A stretch of DNA of 64,000 nucleotides. Source: Gigaspora rosea. Taxonomy: Eukaryota; Glomeromycota; Glomeromycetes; Diversisporales; Gigasporaceae. A program made the translations under genes and the position numbers. Shown here piece after piece: positions 1 to 10,268 of this stretch (positions are counted from its first letter, which is position 1; each line of letters starts with the position of its first letter). The stretch covers positions 460,444 through 524,443 of the forward strand of contig QKWP01000068.1 of NCBI GenBank assembly GCA_003550325.1, given 5' to 3'. A model generated the notes under the pieces. It was given only the letters and a program-made list of their open reading frames with translations, was not told where the DNA came from and did no database searches.

Positions 1-477
1 CAAGGGCAGTAGTAGGTAATGGTAGCGGTTGCAGGGTAACCCCCTGACTGCAAGTTGTTTGCCTCAGTGAATGCGTAAGTTACCGAAAGTATAGGTGAAT
101 ACCTGTGGGAGACAGGTATCACTCTACCAGGTTTACCACAGGGGCAAATGCCTTCCAATAGGTGTTTGGCTAAAGCCTCAGGGTACTTTCATAGCGAATT
201 ACTCGTGAAAGGGTATATTGAGAGGAACATTGAACATGGGTAGAAGCCAGAGAGTTTAAATAGGCAATCCCCTAGCTGGGTTGCAGGTATGGCATCTAGT
301 ATAGAACCTTCGGGCGGACTACTTAAATTAGACAACCAAAAGTTGTACCTGTGGCTAGTTGTACTCTCGTTATACAAATGTAATATGTGGCACAGTCATA
401 TTGATCGGGCCAACCCGTTTGGATCAATAAAGTGCTAGGGTACCTAAGTGGTCACCTTAATATTAAAAAAAAAAAAA
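1..477 (+). mobile_element. 3' end of a non-LTR-type retroelement (partial)
   Basis: This stretch is clearly richer in G and C than the DNA that follows. It carries an AATAAA signal near 425-430 and ends in an A-tract at about 465-477, the layout of a polyadenylated retrotransposon 3' end. The element runs off the left edge of the window. No reading frame with recognisable domains is present, so it may be a 3' UTR or a SINE-like element. Confidence 0.45.
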
Positions 478-1235
478 TTATACAAAATGCTATGATTTTC
501 TAAATTTTACTAATTGATCATAACTTCTTGATCTGAGTAAACTTGTTTAGCACCAATTAGTAATACAAATCAATGAAAATTTTTCAATCGATTAGTTGAT
601 AGATCATTTTTTCCAACTAATCGATTAATCGATTTTATTCAACTAATCAATTAGTTGGCCAATCGATTAATCGACTAATCGATTAGTTGGCTAATTGATT
701 GACCAACTAATCGATTGGTTGAATAAATAATAATCAAAACTGGGTAAAATACACATAATGTAGCAACTGAAATAGCCGGATCGATATTCTTATATGATCA
801 GTTGATTAAATGACCAATTGTCTAGTCGATTAATTGACCAATTGACTAGTCGATTAATTGATTAGTTGGCCAATCGATTAATCGATTAGTCGCTAATCGA
901 TTAATCGACTAAGTTGGGTCTGTAAAATTCAAATCGATTAGTTGTCAACTTTACAACTAATTGATTATTCGATTTTCAATTCGTATCACTAGCACCAATA
1001 AATACATTAACTCAGTATATTTTTTTATTTTATTTTCTTTAAAATTTGCATCAAAGATGCTTAATTTGCAATTTTTGATAAAAATTTCCAAAATTAAGCA
1101 TCTTTTCTTCAAATTTTAAGAAAAGTAAAATAAAATATGCCGATTTGATGTATTTTTTGGTGCTTAACAAGTTTACTTAGTGCAAGAAGTTATAATCAAT
1201 TAGTAAAATTTAGAGAATCATAGAAATTTGTATAA
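478..1235. mobile_element. Long inverted-repeat (fold-back) element
   Basis: The two ends are inverted copies of each other over about 80 bases (478-558 against 1157-1235). Inside lie a second nested inverted repeat (about 1003-1067 against 1091-1155, sharing the motif TTAAGCATCTT) and a dense cluster of ATCGATTAGTTG-type palindromic words (about 575-980). No coding capacity is seen. A TA dinucleotide flanks both ends, but a longer target duplication is not evident. It is a non-autonomous DNA element of unknown superfamily. Confidence 0.65.
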
Positions 1236-1499
1236 TGTTATTAATAAATGCTATTTTTACTAACTGGTTTATACTTCTTATTCTAAATAAACTTTGTTCA
1301 GTATTAAAAAATACATATATTTTTATCCAGACTCAAACTAATTTGCAAAATTTGGACTAGCCTGACCAAACTTATGATTGTGTTTGAGTTTAGTATTAAG
1401 TTTTAATAATAAAATTTAGAGTTTGAGTCTGGTTTGAACCAGATCAAACCCGAACCCAAACCTAGAATCACTATTTCATATAAGCACAGACTGAACCTG

Positions 1500-1672
1500 A
1501 ACATGTTCATAAACATATGAACTGGGCCTGAACTGAACCTGAACCAGCTCTAAAAGTTCAATACTGAACCTGAACCTGAACATGTTTTAAAAAATGTTCA
1601 GGTTCAGGTTCAATACTGAGCCTGAACCTGAACCTGAACTTGACCTAAGTTCAGTTCAGTTCAGGTTCATAG
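1500..1672. repeat. CTGAAC hexamer-type simple repeat
   Basis: Repeated CTGAAC/GTTCAG words occur in both orientations, partly as perfect runs of ACCTGA, so the region can also fold on itself. Flanking DNA (1236-1499 and 1673-2420) shows no gene. Half-ends resembling hAT termini (CACTA at about 1670 and 1732) could not be paired with a second end. Confidence 0.7.
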
Positions 1673-2419
1673 GAACACTATTTTGAACTAGTTCAAATGT
1701 TCCAATTCCAATTGGATAAATATTTCAATTCCAATAAATGCCAACACTAATTGCATTAGAGTCTTTCAACCATTGTGACTAGAATAAAAAATTATAAAAA
1801 GTCATATAAAGTTGATTTTTCAGTTTGCATTACCCACCATCTAATTTTTTTATTTTTTTTATTTATTTATTTTTTTTAATTCCAATTGTGCCAATTGTTC
1901 GATTTTTGATATTTATTTTTCCCACTATTGTCATCCAGTGTCACCCGATGGAGGCCTTAATTTCCCATAGTTGTCTAATAGGAATAACAAGAAAAGTATG
2001 ACTGCCAGCTTAAGTTTTTGAATTTTTTGATTTCTTGTTGTGCTAAATGAAAAATTATCCTTGTATAACCATATATATGAACATTATTCTATTTGCAGTA
2101 AATTAAAAAAAACTGTCTGTCCATCCCGAATTTTGAAATCCATGTAATGCAAATGAAAAATCTACTTTGCACAGCCTAAATAGAGCGAATTTGAACAACT
2201 AACAGAAAACTATTTATAAAAAATCCCCAAAATACTTATCCTCATTTGACCACACCATGGCAAGACTCTAAAAGAATCTAAAGATCAGGACCAAATCAAC
2301 CATGCCCCTTGGTTTGATTAGATAGTGGTGTTGTTAGTGGTTTTTAGCTACATATCTGATACCCACTACTCTCATAATATCCATCATATATGCCATTGTA
2401 GTTTATATCAGTAATAATA

Positions 2420-2690
2420 AAAAGGTGAATTAGGATGTATTAGAATTTCTATTGTGAATTACTACAAGAATTCTCTTACAAACTTATAATACGTTTTAAG
2501 TTTTAAGTATTATTGTACTTCTATCAAGAATTACTCTTACAAAACTTGCTTGTTATTTTAATAATCACAAGGGTTGAGTTAGTTTGCGTTGAAATTATTA
2601 TAGGTTCTATCATGATTTACCATTATAAACCTTACCATTCTGGTGATACACAGTTTCAAAGAAACAAAGTGCATATGATGAATGGAGATT
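2420..2690 (-). repeat. Diverged fragment of the ~110-bp satellite
   Basis: Words such as GAGTTAGTTTGC, TTCTGGTGATACACAG and AAAACTTGCTTG match the monomers of the large array at 53718-59700 and lie in the same orientation. The piece holds about two degraded units. The following stretch to 3260 is AT-rich and shows nothing recognisable. Confidence 0.55.
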
Positions 2691-3265
2691 GATTTTTTAA
2701 ATCTCAAAAATACAAGGTGCATGTACCTTACAAAGTCTTTTTTTTTTAAAAAAAAAATATAAATGAAATGCAACTGATTATTAATTCATAGTTATACAAT
2801 TATATCAAATATATTATGACATTTAATATGCAAATACTCATATATCAATGATTAAAGTTTAAATAATACCATCATAACTTAAAATTTTCTTACTATCTGA
2901 CTATGTTTTTGGATATAGCAAATCAAAAACGGCAAAGTACCAAAAACATTTTATCTGTATCAATCTGATAACAATCAAATATCGATTATGTAACTTTCTT
3001 ATTAGGAGTACAAGAACTTAATGTAATGCAATAAAAGTATTTTATTACTATTTGATATAAGATTTCATTCAAAATCAGATCATGCATGCATTAATTAACA
3101 ATTCTAAACAGGTATAATTTTAAAAAGTATCCTATTCTATTAGTCAATTACAACATATAAATGTCATTTGGACAATACAATTTATGAATATATTTCCCAC
3201 ACCATCGTTCAATATACATTACAAATGCATGTGTTGTCATCCTGTGCCGTCAAAATCACTATAAC

Positions 3266-3412
3266 CCTGCCTAAATTGGAAAAATGAAAATCATTACTCC
3301 TACTAAAAAAGATTTTGTCAAAAACAGAATAAGCAACATCAAAAAAGTTGAAGGAAACCATTTCTATACATATTTCATATTATACAAGAAACGTGATCAT
3401 ACTGGTATAGGC
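3266..3412. repeat. Interspersed repeat, copy 1 of 3
   Basis: This segment, ending in GTGATCATACTGGTAT, is similar to two adjacent copies at 9745-9881 and 9885-10013 that end in GTGATCGTACTGGTAT. All share an AAATGAAAnCATTA start and an AAAAAGTTGAA core. Ends and superfamily are unresolved. Confidence 0.5.
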
Positions 3413-3472
3413 TTGATAAATCCATCAATTTCAATATTATTTAATAAACCAGATTAATTATAATTTATTAAA

Positions 3473-5374
3473 GAGCATTTCTATTTGTACACTGGGTGTT
3501 TGAACACTGTCCCTATAAAAAAAGTGGTATGGGTGTGGTACAGATTGTGTCTGGAATCCACGGAATGGCACAGTCGGAGTGGTATATATAGAGCTATTGA
3601 CGGAATATTATGGTAAAAAGTGGTAGAGGGAGGTGGCATGTTATGACACATCATACGTTATAGCACCTTCATTTCATGAAATAACAGTGTCAAAGGTGGT
3701 ATGTGTTGGCTCAATTCATAAAGAGTGAAAGATCAATATACGATTTTTTTTAAAAAATTGTGATATCTCATAATTTCACTAATGAAACTGCTCTGGGTGT
3801 CTTAACAAAAAAAATTTCTTGCAAAATTTTGATACATGAGCAGTTGTTAGTTTGTTTATATTGTATTGATTGTTGATATAAATTTATGTAATCTACTTGT
3901 ATGTATTTTTTTTTATCACACGTTAATTCACGTTAATTACCCAGCCAAATCCCGTGCCATTTGGACTAGTAAAGTGTTGCAAAACCTGAGCCATTAATGG
4001 TCTATTTTGTATGGGCATACAGTCCACCATGGGCCAAAAATCTGCACCAATCCAAATCTCCTAGTACCAAATATGGGTTTAATCTGTGCTACCAAAACCC
4101 GTGCTTTTACTCAGCCAACACATATCTTTATGGTCCATTTTTCTTATAGGGTGTACTATACAAATTATATAGAAAAATGCAGTATGCAGATTATTTTTGT
4201 ACAACAAACATAAAGAAAAAAACAAAAATTAATTGTATCTTAAAATTTTGCTTAAGAACCAATCTATGGGCTCTAAGAAAAAAAATTCCTTGTAAAATTT
4301 TGGTATAAACTATGCCTTTGCCCCATCCCAGTTTTTACCCTAACCTTAATATTAATTAAATTATTTTTATTTTAATAAAAAATCTTAATTTATAAAATTA
4401 TTATACCCGTTGTTACACTTGAAAAATTAAAATTTTTCTTTTCCGATAGTCCTATCGGTATCCTGTGATTAAATTACGTCAATCATTCTGAACTCTTAAC
4501 TGCAAACCCCGATCATCGATTTGATCAATGACCAATTGACATATGAACATTCTTTACTATTTCTTTTTTGTTACTATATACATATCTCTGTTATTTCCTA
4601 TTTTGTTATACGTATACATATCATTTCTTATTACTTTATTGGGATTATACTAAAGATTGGATCGAAGTCTTTTATAGAAATTAATGTGACTAATGAAGGG
4701 ATTGGTGTTGAAAAGAATCAAATGATTCTAAAAATAAGTTGACATAGGTAAAATTTTCTTGAATAGAGTACTGTAATTAATTTATGTATCTGAAAACATG
4801 TATTTAAAGGCTCAAATTCTGCCTTCAGTAAAGACTTCAGACTTTGATCTGATCCTTTGTTTAGTAATAAACCTCAACCCTATATAAGTTAGTAGGCATT
4901 TCAAAGCCGAAGGCAACTTATATACATTTTTATTATTGAATTCTCAACACTGCTTGTTTGCATTATGCTGCTGTTTTATTAGTTATTTTATTTATTGTTT
5001 GATTATTTTGACACTGCTGCTGATACACATATCAATATACCGATATTTGATTGTTTTATTGATAATACATTTAAGACTATAGATAGATTTAATTGACTGC
5101 TGTATTGTTTGATTGTTTCTGCTGATTAACGATTGATATCGTTAGATAACCCCTTTTGTTTAATTATATACCGATTCATCCCTTTTTAAACCTTACACTT
5201 GATTCAACTCCTTTTACGCCAAAGTATCCTAACTCCTTCATAATTCTCTCTCCGGATTTCTCTGCTGTTAACTCGTAAATATCGTTTACTATCCCGATAG
5301 CTCTACCGGCGGGTCTGATATCTCCCAACGGATAGTAACGTGTTCAAACACCCCGTGTACAATTAGTTATTTTC
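3473..5374. mobile_element. Mutator-like non-autonomous element, 9-bp target duplication
   Basis: The ends are inverted repeats: GAGCATTTCTATTTGTACAC on the left, with a matching 15-of-20 terminus on the right, followed by a near-identical GGGTGTTTGAACAC. The 9-bp word TTTATTAAA flanks both sides (3464-3472 and 5375-5383) and is present once at the matching empty sites in protease blocks 2 and 3. A 9-bp target duplication with GAG-type ends fits the Mutator superfamily. A second element (3511-4151) is inserted inside the left terminal repeat. No transposase is visible. Confidence 0.82.
3511..4151. mobile_element. 3-bp-TSD inverted-repeat element, copy 1
   Basis: It begins CCCTATAAAAAAAGTGG and ends CATTTTTCTTATAGGG, and is flanked by TGT on both sides (3508-3510, 4152-4154). 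Length is 641 bp. The interior shares words with 47576-48195 in inverted orientation, for example a poly-A/T tract followed by a TGATATCTCAT motif and the TTAACAAAAAAAATT block. It sits within the left terminal repeat of the surrounding Mutator-like element. Confidence 0.85.
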
Positions 5375-5380
5375 TTTATT
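5375..5380 (-). terminator. Putative polyadenylation signal of protease 1
   Basis: AATAAA on the minus strand lies about 50 bases after the stop codon. It is inside the 9-bp target duplication of the adjacent Mutator-like element, so the gene side kept a copy of the signal after insertion. The same word occupies 18120-18125 and 41803-41808 downstream of the other two paralogs. Confidence 0.5.
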
Positions 5381-5429
5381 AAATTCATTTACAGTGCTAA
5401 TATAATATTTCAGAATTAAAATTTTCAAA

Positions 5430-6770
5430 CTAATCTTGAATTGTAATAACATTCATATCTGAATTTAAAATTTTATATAGTGGTAAAAATAAAATCGTGT
5501 TATTAATTTGAAATCCACCAACCATCATACCAAACAGATTAACTCCGGTTCCATAATTTAATGGATTACTAAATGAAAACACAGGTGAGCCACTATCCCC
5601 AACCTCACCCCTCGTTTTGGATACTTCAGTTAGATCCTCATAATTAATCTTTCCGTAACCAATAAGGAAAAAAACAGTCTTCACCTTTACAGATGTTACT
5701 TCACCACATGAGTAACCTGTTACAGAACCAGATCTACATAAAATAGCACCTTCGGCAAAACTTACTGGAGTACGCGTAAAATCGGCAATTGCAAACAATG
5801 GAGCTTTAAGCCCTTTAGAATATATAAATGGACTTTCGGAATACCCATCAGACGGCAAGATGAATCCTCTATCGACTGGCTCGATACTAAATCTAGTCAT
5901 ATTACCAAAAAATTTTATTTTTTCAGTAACAGGTTCTATAAAATAAAATCTAACAGATTCGTGTGGGACTAAAGTGCCGTTTGCTGCACAATGACCTGCA
6001 GTCGTTAGATAGGCCAATCCTTGTTGTCTTACCCAGAAACCTGCGGTACATTTATTACCAAATTCCACAGTTTTTCGACCTACTATGGAATAGCCACTTA
6101 AAATTTTAACTCCTATTTCACGAGATTCTAAAATAGGTGAATTATTTTCACGATATTCTAAAATCGGTGAATTATTTACACGAGATTTTAAAGTCGATGA
6201 ATTTTCTTTTATAGCCTTATTAGGGCCATCTATAATTGGAATCGGGTTGAGTTTTTTGATACTGTTGATAAACGCTTGATAAAGTTCAGGCTGGTCTAAA
6301 TATATGACTATATTATTAACTTTGTATTTGATACTTATTGTGATGTTTACCACCTTAAAATTTTTGACCAATGTATTTACTTGATTAAAAATTTCATTTA
6401 ATTTAGATAAAGAATTATTAACTTTTACAAATGATAATAATTTTAGGTATGGTTTCATCATGGAGTTATTTATTATGCTTATATTTTTGGAAATGTCTAT
6501 TGTATTGATAAATATTTTATTTGCTATTATGTCTATATAAGAACCACCATAGATTGAATCATCTAATAATGGAATTAATTTCTTGTTTCCCTCGAGTAAA
6601 ATTGTCTGATTAACTAATAATTCAGGTACTTTACTTTCTGGTACATTTAAAAGTTTTGCTATTACTGAGTAAGGGGAGTAAGGAGATGAATCAATAGCGT
6701 AGATTTTTACATGGTTTGGTAATATAAATAAAAATAGTAATAGGCTTAGTGATAAGTAAGTGTATTTCAT
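5430..6770 (-). CDS. Secreted chymotrypsin-fold serine protease, paralog 1
   Basis: The 446-residue product starts with a hydrophobic signal peptide (about residues 1-25, ending near IYA). A prodomain follows (about 26-190), in which YGGSYID then NKIFINTID resembles the alpha-lytic/streptogrisin propeptide motif. An Asn/Ser-rich linker holds 10-residue repeats (NNSPILE type, about 195-222). The S1 catalytic domain shows His260 in TTAGHC, Asp300 in PVDRGF and Ser393 in GDSGSP; the 40 and 93 residue spacing is normal for the family. Cys pairs flank His260 and occur in LCRSG and YSCGE, as in streptogrisins. The reading frame is intronless and the start has A at -3. It is predicted to be secreted as a zymogen and matured by cleavage near the linker. 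Substrate is unknown. It has close paralogs at 18179 and 41857. Confidence 0.93.
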   Translation of the reverse strand: MKYTYLSLSLLLFLFILPNHVKIYAIDSSPYSPYSVIAKLLNVPESKVPELLVNQTILLEGNKKLIPLLDDSIYGGSYIDIIANKIFINTIDISKNISIINNSMMKPYLKLLSFVKVNNSLSKLNEIFNQVNTLVKNFKVVNITISIKYKVNNIVIYLDQPELYQAFINSIKKLNPIPIIDGPNKAIKENSSTLKSRVNNSPILEYRENNSPILESREIGVKILSGYSIVGRKTVEFGNKCTAGFWVRQQGLAYLTTAGHCAANGTLVPHESVRFYFIEPVTEKIKFFGNMTRFSIEPVDRGFILPSDGYSESPFIYSKGLKAPLFAIADFTRTPVSFAEGAILCRSGSVTGYSCGEVTSVKVKTVFFLIGYGKINYEDLTEVSKTRGEVGDSGSPVFSFSNPLNYGTGVNLFGMMVGGFQINNTILFLPLYKILNSDMNVITIQD

Positions 6771-6854
6771 GTTGTTTATGTTTCAATAATTGTTGTGGAT
6801 GATGTTGGAAATGAATTAAGCGAAAATTTAGCATGTTTATTAATTAAAGTTTAT

Positions 6855-7008
6855 GACAATTTTCTTTTTTTTTTTAGAATTTGGAATTTAAAGATGTGCA
6901 TCGTAAATTTTTACTTCTTATTAACAAATATTGACAATTTTCTTTTTTTTAGAATTTGGAATTTAAAGATGTGCATTGTAAATTTTTACTTCTTATTAAC
7001 ATTATATA
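6855..7008. repeat. 78-bp tandem duplication upstream of protease 1
   Basis: Two near-identical 78-bp units, each starting GACAATTTTC followed by a T-tract and TTTAGAATTTGGAATT, lie about 85 bases 5' of the protease start codon. The same two units precede protease 2 (19595-19748), while protease 3 has a single unit (about 43315-43388). Being promoter-proximal they may affect expression, but nothing in the sequence proves it. Confidence 0.85.
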
Positions 7009-7312
7009 TTTTTTTTAAGAAATAATAAGCAGGTATTTGCATAATTAGCATTATCAAATTTATATTTTATTTGTGAATCGTATAATAATCAGTCTCAATT
7101 AGGAATAAGACCCGAAGGGTCTCATATTATTTAGTTTGATGATTGCCTTTGTGCAGGATGTTCGTATCATTTTTTCACTTAGTAAGAAAAACTGATAAGT
7201 AGTAAATCAAAACAATTGGGGATTTTGCACTAGTATATTTGATGTGATTAATCACTAAGAAATTCAATATACTGGATACAATTTTTTCGTAAAATATTTG
7301 GGACACTTGAAG

Positions 7313-8061
7313 AAGAGTTAACCCAGTGATTATCATGAATTATCACCTCGATATAATCACATGGTAATTTTGATTGATTAAAAAATCAGGTGATTCATTA
7401 CGTACACTGTGTAATAACTGATAAGTGCATCTAATTTAAAGAGCTGGTAATGATTTTTGATGTGCCAGTTTTGTGTCACTCAATAAATTGGTTTCTACTT
7501 CAAGCAAAGGTAATCTCGCGTTTTTAGTTAGATTATCAGTAATTCCAGGAAAATAAAGAATAGCTTCGTGCTTTTACACTGATGTATTATAATTAGGGTA
7601 GCTGCGCGACGAGTCGCGCTAAAACCAGGAACGTGATGTAACTGTTATCTTGCTCAACTGGTTATCAATTTATAAACGTCTCACTTGGAACAAGACACAC
7701 ACCGAAACAACTTCCAGGCGTAAAGTATCTTTACTACACGCTTCTCTTCTCTTTATTAGTTGCAGTCAAAAGACTAACTTTTGCTCTCTCTATTTATATT
7801 AATTCTGCGATTACATATATTGGAACACTTATAATTCTAATTTTACTTTTTCATTTAAAAATAGACTCTTAAATTCTACTAATAAAATCGTCTTTGTTAC
7901 GGTGATCGATGACCACAATAGCGTTGCCCAACATTATAATACTTGTCATAATTCTGGTCGACTTTATTACCAAATAAGCCATTCGAATTTATTTTCATTC
8001 TATCTTTGCACTTTTCGCTTTGTTATGCATTTCGTATTAAATCTTTAACAATAACTTTATA
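7313..8061. other. Non-coding region with one Helitron-like 3' end
   Basis: No gene is visible. A small AATTATCACCT / AGGTGATTCA inverted repeat lies at about 7330-7400 and a Helitron-type terminus at 7593-7619. On the minus strand 7740-7860 carries a TATAAATAGAGAG motif followed by AATAAAG, reminiscent of an LTR core promoter, but no paired LTR was found. Confidence 0.5.
7593..7636 (-). mobile_element. Helitron-like 3' terminus, copy 1
   Basis: Read on the minus strand, a 7-bp GC hairpin (arms 7604-7610 and 7613-7619) is followed about 10 bases later by CCTAA and a host T, matching the CTRR-T 3' end of Helitrons. Near-copies occur at 8962, 9293 and 10883, with the internal word AAAACCAGGAACG shared by three of the four. 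The 5' ends were not located. Confidence 0.5.
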
Positions 8062-8402
8062 GACTACTTAGTTCATAAACAATTAATTTACAGACAAGAT
8101 TATTCTACAGACGGTTAATTCACAAACAAATTCATTTTGTTGACAATATATTTAGCCAACAATTTCTTCATAAATTGCACCAGCTTTACCGTAAATTCTC
8201 GAAACAACGTCAATGCCCACTATTTCGAAAATTTACGGTAAATTTAAACTTAGTTCTAACTACAATGACTAGAATTAATTTGTCTGTGAAATCTGATGTC
8301 ATTGAAATAACTGTCAATAAAACAAACTTGTTTGTGAATAAATCGATTGTAAAATAATATTAAATTCTCTGCGAACTAAGTTGTTTGTGAAGTAATTTTT
8401 GG
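8062..8402. mobile_element. Probable Mutator-like inverted-repeat element (diverged)
   Basis: The two halves are diverged inverted copies rich in TTCACAAACAA / TTGTTTGTGAA words, with a palindrome TTTACCGTAAATT against AATTTACGGTAAA in the middle (8185-8241). The organisation resembles the better preserved element at 12671-12987. Boundaries are approximate and the short reading frame inside is a shadow. Confidence 0.45.
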
Positions 8403-8961
8403 TGAGTTGATGCTACTGAATAGAATATTAACTAAAAAACTCAATAAATCGAAATAGATCACAATAAATACAATTTGAATCTTAAAGCAGTCTGATAACG
8501 ATAGAGAATATTTTACCTGATTTCGTTCCACCATATGATACACATTACTGCGTTCTCAGAATAACACAAATACCAAATCTGGCGTTACGATCGGTTGGAG
8601 AGCTTGATAAAATTGGGCCGGTTTAGTTCGATCGTGAACAATTTGTGATTAAAGGTTAAATGGTTTAAAACGATAATTAACACACAGAATTACGGGGTAT
8701 AAGGGTCCTCTTTATTAATATGAATCAATACATGATTATTACAGAAATACTAAACATTATCTACAACCGTTAACTACTTGTTCTTCCTCCATAAGTTAAA
8801 ACCAAACCCTCATATATTTTTAATTCATATGGGAGCTTTATTCACTCGTTTGTAGATTCAAATCTCCAAACGGGTGATCAATCCAAACGAGTAATTGATC
8901 ACCCGTCTCGTTTGGAGATTCAATCACCCGACTATGCCACAATATATGCCAAAATAAGAAA

Positions 8962-9006
8962 TTAGGATAGCTGCGCGACGCAGTCGCGCTAAAACCAGGA
9001 ACGTAT
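8962..9006 (-). mobile_element. Helitron-like 3' terminus, copy 2
   Basis: A hairpin with arms GCGCGAC (8973-8979) and GTCGCGC (8983-8989) is followed on the minus strand by CCTAA-T. The loop differs from copy 1 (GCA rather than GA) while the arms are identical. Confidence 0.5.
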
Positions 9007-9292
9007 TAAGTATGACACTACAGATCGTTTTTGAAAATTAACATATTTTTATTTTAATTATTGCGGTTGATGCTGACTTGAGGCCATTATAAAATAAGTA
9101 TGATCATATGAAATTCTAGTTTGGTAATAATAATGAATTTTTTTATAATTCATTTTAAGAAAGTCTCAAAATTATATGGATGAACTCTCATTCTGAAGGG
9201 TATTTTTTCTCATGATTATTATTTACACAAAGTCGTATGCAGTACGCATCATAATAATGTAATGGCATAGTTATGTAAAAGTATTATCATAA

Positions 9293-9340
9293 TTAGGGTA
9301 GCTGCGCAGCGTGTGATGCGGCGCAGGATCAGCACGATCA
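9293..9340 (-). mobile_element. Helitron-like 3' terminus, copy 3 (diverged)
   Basis: It carries the same AATTAGGGTAGCTGCGC start as copy 1, but the hairpin has changed to CTGCGC...GGCGCAG. The minus-strand end is again CCTAA-T. The downstream conserved word of the other copies is absent. Confidence 0.4.
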
Positions 9341-9744
9341 CGCGCGTTAAGTTCAAAATGTATAACTTTTTATTCGTATCACATTTTAAAAAGACACTGG
9401 CTCATTTAGCGCAAATAAAACTAAATTAATTAAAGGCAGACCATTAGTTTGAGTGCTTCAATTATAACATGCTTTATTTATTCTTGCTCAATCAGGTGAC
9501 TATTAACACCGAGAAAACAGATTCATTCTCCATTAATCACAGATTCGATATCAAAATATGTTACAGATTTCTAGAATATCGTAGTAACTACTATTATAAA
9601 TTTTGAATGATCTAAAATGACGTAATGCGCGGTAACCAATTAAAACATTTAAACGGACGAACTATAAATTTAGATGGAAATTTTATAATCAATAACGTCA
9701 TGTTTGCATCATATTGCATAATCGACTTATGACGTTCAGTATAT

Positions 9745-10013
9745 GTAAAAATGTTGACTCCCTCCAAAAATGAATAAATGAAACCATTACTTCTACTAAA
9801 AAAGGATTCTGCAAAAATCGGCATAGGCCACGCCCAAAAAACGATCCCTCACACATTTCATGTGATCGTACTGGTATATTGTAATTGTGAATAAATGAAA
9901 ATCATTATTAATTATTCCAACCCAAAAGGATTTTTCAAAAATCAACGTAGTGCATCAAAAAAGTTGAACGGAACCATCCCTCTCACATTTCATGTGATCG
10001 TACTGGTATTATG
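9745..10013. repeat. Interspersed repeat, copies 2 and 3 in tandem
   Basis: Two similar units (9745-9881 and 9885-10013) both end CATTTCATGTGATCGTACTGG. The third copy is at 3266-3412. No coding content is seen. Confidence 0.55.
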
Positions 10014-10032
10014 AATCATTTTTTAATAAAAG

Positions 10033-10163
10033 AACAGGGTGAAACCTGAGTTGCGAAATAGTGAAATCCTCTTTGTAGATCGGGTTAGGGTGAAATAAAA
10101 GCGGATTTCTTCCTCACGTGATGATCATAGCAGGTTTCACTATTTCAGGTTTCACCCTGTCGC
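10033..10163. mobile_element. 131-bp inverted-repeat element, CAGGGTGAAA family copy 1
   Basis: The ends are inverted copies built on CAGGGTGAAACC and an ATAGTGAAA word. The 10-bp word TTAATAAAAG is directly repeated on both sides (10023-10032 and 10164-10173). Length and target duplication suggest a Mutator-type MITE. A second copy is at 51383-51550. Confidence 0.72.
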
Positions 10164-10268
10164 TTAATAAAAGTTGGCTAAAATTTAAAACCGATTTTAC
10201 TTTAAATGGCAAACCATAGATCGTAATTATGAAGCATTACAAATGACATCAGATAATCACTTCATCAA

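Larger units (their letters stand above)
3404..7312. repeat. Duplication block 1 (third copy of the protease-bearing repeat)
   Basis: The sequence around the first protease matches 18062-20033 and 41738-43672, from a GGCTTGATAAAT motif through the gene, its 5' leader and about 500 bases beyond. The match is interrupted only by the Mutator-like element at 3473-5374. Similarity stops near 7312, so this copy is much shorter than blocks A and B. Confidence 0.85.
8403..9744. other. Non-coding repeat-rich region
   Basis: No gene is recognisable. The stretch holds inverted words around 8860-8935 (CGTTTGnAGATTnnAATC type) and two Helitron-like termini (8962 and 9293). The rest is AT-rich unique-looking sequence. 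Confidence 0.5.

Noticed and set aside
1660..1740. CACTA ends resembling hAT right termini
   Set aside because: No TAGTG left terminus or 8-bp duplication could be paired with them.
7740..7860. LTR-like TATA box and AATAAA arrangement on the minus strand
   Set aside because: No second LTR, primer-binding site or 5-bp duplication was found.
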